Assembly: GCF_920984735.1 (NCBI RefSeq)
Contig: NZ_CAKLBU010000030.1
Location: 1 to 47,409 of the forward strand
From: Pedobacter sp. Leaf250
GTDB lineage: Bacteria > Bacteroidota > Bacteroidia > Sphingobacteriales > Sphingobacteriaceae
Length of the DNA stretch: 47,409 nt
Reading direction: 5' to 3'
Positions 45,468-47,409 of the stretch are shown piece after piece. The first letter of the stretch is position 1. Every line of letters starts with the position of its first letter. The notes beneath the pieces were generated by a model that searched no databases, was not told the origin of the DNA, and saw only the letters and a list, made by a program, of their open reading frames with translations. A program made the translations under genes and the position numbers.

Positions 45468-46901
45468 ATGAAATTTAAAAACATCCTTATCTATTCCGGA
45501 TTTATTGGAATCCTGACTCTATCCGCCTGTTCGAAAAAAACATCCATTGAAGATGAGACGCCGGTAACACCTCCAAAGGCACCAACTGCTTATGCCATTA
45601 CCGAAACTTTCGAATCCGGAACCAAAGGTGCCTATGCATTAGATAGTGTGCAGCTGTTAACCGGAAAATGGACAATGAGCGATGCCCTCATCGGCAATCT
45701 TGCAGCTGATGCTAGAAACGGTGCAAAATCTGTAAGGCTAAGAACAGGTTATCTGTCTATGAATTTTGATATTGCAGGTGCTAAAATGATCTATGTATCC
45801 CATGCCAAATATGGTACAGATGCCAATTCCACCTGGCAGTTATTAGCCTCAACGGACGGTGGCAAAACCTATGCCCAATTGGGAACAGATATCGCCGAAA
45901 CCAGTACTATTTTGGTTACCGATTCTTTCAAAGTGAGCAGCACAGGTAAAATCCGTTTTCAGATTAAAAAAGCGGGCACCACCAGGATCAATATTGATGA
46001 CATCATCTTTAAAGGAACAGGCGATCCGGGTATTGCCGTAGGCGCACCAGATACTGATCCAACTGACAACGGAAACTCCACTACTCCTACTCCGGGAAGG
46101 GGAACACCAGAGGCAGGTGCCGATGCCCCGCCATCAGGTGGAGATAACTCAAACTTATTATTTGGCAATCCTTCAGGCGCTATGGCTACAGTGGTTTCAG
46201 CAGAAAACTACCTGATCGATCAAAAATATTATGTAGAAAGTTATAGTATGACCCGCGGCATCCCAAACTGGGTAAGCTGGCACTTAGATCCAAATAACTT
46301 CAATGGTACGGCAAGCAGAAAAGATGATTTTGCGTCATTTACTGGTCTGCCAGGCAATTGGTACCAGGTACAAAGCAATAGCTATTCTGGTTCTGGTTTT
46401 GATAGAGGACACAATTGCCCAAGTGGCGACCGCACCAGTTCGAGCACAGCCAATTCAGCCACATTCCTAATGACCAATATGATACCACAGGCACCTAACA
46501 ATAATCAGAAAACCTGGGAATCTTTTGAAAGTTATCTTCGTGGACAGGCATTGAATGGCTATGAGGTTTATGTGATCATGGGCAGTTATGGCACAGGTGG
46601 CATTGGTTCGGCAAGCGCATCTGTTGTAACCACCATCAACAATGGAAAAGTAACCGTTCCGGCAAACGTATGGAAAGTTGCCGTCCTTTTAAAAACCGGA
46701 GATAACGATTTAAGCCGCGTTACTTCTTCTACAAGAGTAATTGCAATCAATACACCAAACATTAATAGTACCACTGCAAGCTGGAAAGATTACATTGTTT
46801 CAGTTCGCGATATCGAGACTGCAACAGGATACAACCTACTTTCTAACCTGCCACAAAACATTCAGGATGTGGTGGAAAAAGTGAAAGACCAAGGTAATTA
46901 A
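45468..46901 (+). CDS. DNA/RNA non-specific endonuclease, lipoprotein
   Basis: A 477-residue protein with signal MKFKNILIYSGFIGILTLSACSKK (lipid on Cys21). It has an N-terminal beta-sandwich-like domain (about 40-190, ITETFESGTKGAYALDSVQL; FKVSSTGKIRFQIKKAGTTR), a Gly/Pro/Thr-rich linker (about 192-230) and the NUC domain (about 235-470). The catalytic motif is FDRGHNCPSGDRT (His as general base), with LMTNMIPQAPNNNQKTWESF carrying the metal-binding Asn. Enzymes of this ββα-Me family cut DNA and RNA with Mg. Anchored on the outer membrane it could scavenge nucleic acids for phosphate or nucleosides. A terminator follows. Confidence 0.92.
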   Translation: MKFKNILIYSGFIGILTLSACSKKTSIEDETPVTPPKAPTAYAITETFESGTKGAYALDSVQLLTGKWTMSDALIGNLAADARNGAKSVRLRTGYLSMNFDIAGAKMIYVSHAKYGTDANSTWQLLASTDGGKTYAQLGTDIAETSTILVTDSFKVSSTGKIRFQIKKAGTTRINIDDIIFKGTGDPGIAVGAPDTDPTDNGNSTTPTPGRGTPEAGADAPPSGGDNSNLLFGNPSGAMATVVSAENYLIDQKYYVESYSMTRGIPNWVSWHLDPNNFNGTASRKDDFASFTGLPGNWYQVQSNSYSGSGFDRGHNCPSGDRTSSSTANSATFLMTNMIPQAPNNNQKTWESFESYLRGQALNGYEVYVIMGSYGTGGIGSASASVVTTINNGKVTVPANVWKVAVLLKTGDNDLSRVTSSTRVIAINTPNINSTTASWKDYIVSVRDIETATGYNLLSNLPQNIQDVVEKVKDQGN

Positions 46902-46938
46902 ATTCAAATACAAAGTAGTATTTCAAATAGTTTATATC

Positions 46939-46973
46939 AAAAAAGCTGTATCAAAAACTGATGCGGCTTTTTT
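46939..46973 (+). terminator. Intrinsic terminator after the endonuclease gene
   Basis: A long stem, AAAAAAGCTGTATCA and TGATGCGGCTTTTTT with two G-U pairs, closes a 5-nt loop and ends in a T run. The A-rich opposite side lets it work on both strands. Confidence 0.75.
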
Positions 46974-47310
46974 GATAATGAATCTGCCAAATAACCTGCT
47001 AGAATACTTTGCTTAGATAAATTGGATGCCATGCTATAAGTCCTATATCTATATGGTTCAAAAAAAATCATAATAACCTTACAGGTGCAGCCTTTGGCTC
47101 AATTTCCTGTTGAATGGCCATTCCTCTGCCTATACAACCTATAGAATATTTAGCCCAATACAAACCACGGCCACACTTTTCCGTTGTCCCGTAAACCCGG
47201 GCGAACCCCTTATAACACTACACCGGCCCAAAATGTTCTAAAGGCCAACGATTTTTTTCCTTTGATAAACAGCGCCTTAGGAAAAACACGGGGAGAAAAG
47301 CGGTAAACTG
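46974..47310. other. Intergenic, richer in GC than the rest
   Basis: No gene is visible in about 340 bp. The stretch from about 47170 to 47300 is noticeably richer in C and G than other intergenic DNA in the window and leads into the promoter at the right edge. Confidence 0.4.
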
Positions 47311-47341
47311 TTTGGATGCTGCCCTTTTTTTTCTACTTTTG
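47311..47341 (+). promoter_or_regulatory. Consensus promoter pointing out of the window
   Basis: TTTG (47311-47314) and TACTTTTG (47334-47341) are separated by 19 bp, a perfect match to the Bacteroidota consensus. The downstream sequence CATCCCGCTTCGGAGGAAAC is GC-rich and has no start codon with a long frame before the window ends, as expected for the leader of a stable RNA (rRNA or tRNA) operon. What it drives lies outside. Confidence 0.55.
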
Positions 47342-47409
47342 CATCCCGCTTCGGAGGAAACGGTTGTGAATGAAAAGATGGATCTGGGGGATGTGGGAAG
47401 GATAAAAGG

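Noticed and set aside
1..47409. CRISPR arrays, tRNA or rRNA genes, phage or defence genes
   Set aside because: None seen on reading both strands; short repeats present are IS ends, terminators or coding repeats.

Overview
The window looks like chromosomal DNA of a low-GC Bacteroidota, most likely of the Sphingobacteriaceae (Pedobacter-like). This rests on the protein sequences (GlmS, Dxs, ScpA, GlyA, Wza/Wzc), on several promoters of the TTTG-N19-TAnnTTTG type with no strong Shine-Dalgarno sequences, and on the small lipoproteins. The genus is inferred from memory of protein families, not from a search.

Layout. (1) 1-6250 is gene-poor and decayed. It holds IS21-like 24-bp terminal repeats at the left edge, a faint trace of a SusC/TonB-type receptor, a frameshifted ECF sigma factor (1886-2391), an IS3-family element with a nonsense codon in orfB (2625-3861), a small zinc-ribbon gene (5275-5460) and two possible structured small RNAs. 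(2) 6888-13650, plus strand apart from the receiver gene: glmS, a receiver-only protein lacking its phosphorylatable Asp (minus strand), an unknown ORF and a PglF-type 4,6-dehydratase. (3) 35789 down to 13970, minus strand: one long, tightly packed exopolysaccharide/capsule operon of 22 genes. (4) 35790-47409: a decayed phosphopantetheinyl transferase, dxs, scpA, glyA, a beta-helix lipoprotein with a frameshifted signal peptide, a decayed comF, a 59-residue lipoprotein, a secreted DNA/RNA non-specific endonuclease, and a consensus promoter at the right edge that points out of the window.

How the polysaccharide locus works (inference from family assignments). GlmS feeds UDP-GlcNAc. PglF, PglE and PglD would make UDP-N,N'-diacetylbacillosamine, and PglC would transfer it to undecaprenyl phosphate to start the repeat unit. 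CapE/FnlA, CapF/FnlB and CapG/FnlC would make UDP-N-acetyl-L-fucosamine, which WbuB adds next. Two FdtA-like cupins, FdtB and FdtC (with a GNAT) would make a dTDP-3-acylamino-3,6-dideoxyhexose; its early genes rmlA/rmlB must lie elsewhere. Four more glycosyltransferases and a hexapeptide acetyltransferase complete the unit, Wzx flips it, Wzy polymerises it, and Wzc/Wza control length and export. pglF stands apart from the operon and is convergent with it.

The most distinctive observations are the twin FdtA cupins, one with a catalytic His replaced by Phe; the three amino-sugar pathways in one locus; the in-frame hexanucleotide repeat encoding the Wzc tyrosine tail; the series of decayed genes (sigma factor, PPTase, ComF, lipoprotein leader); and two unannotated hairpin-rich small RNA candidates. 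I saw no CRISPR array, tRNA, rRNA or defence system.
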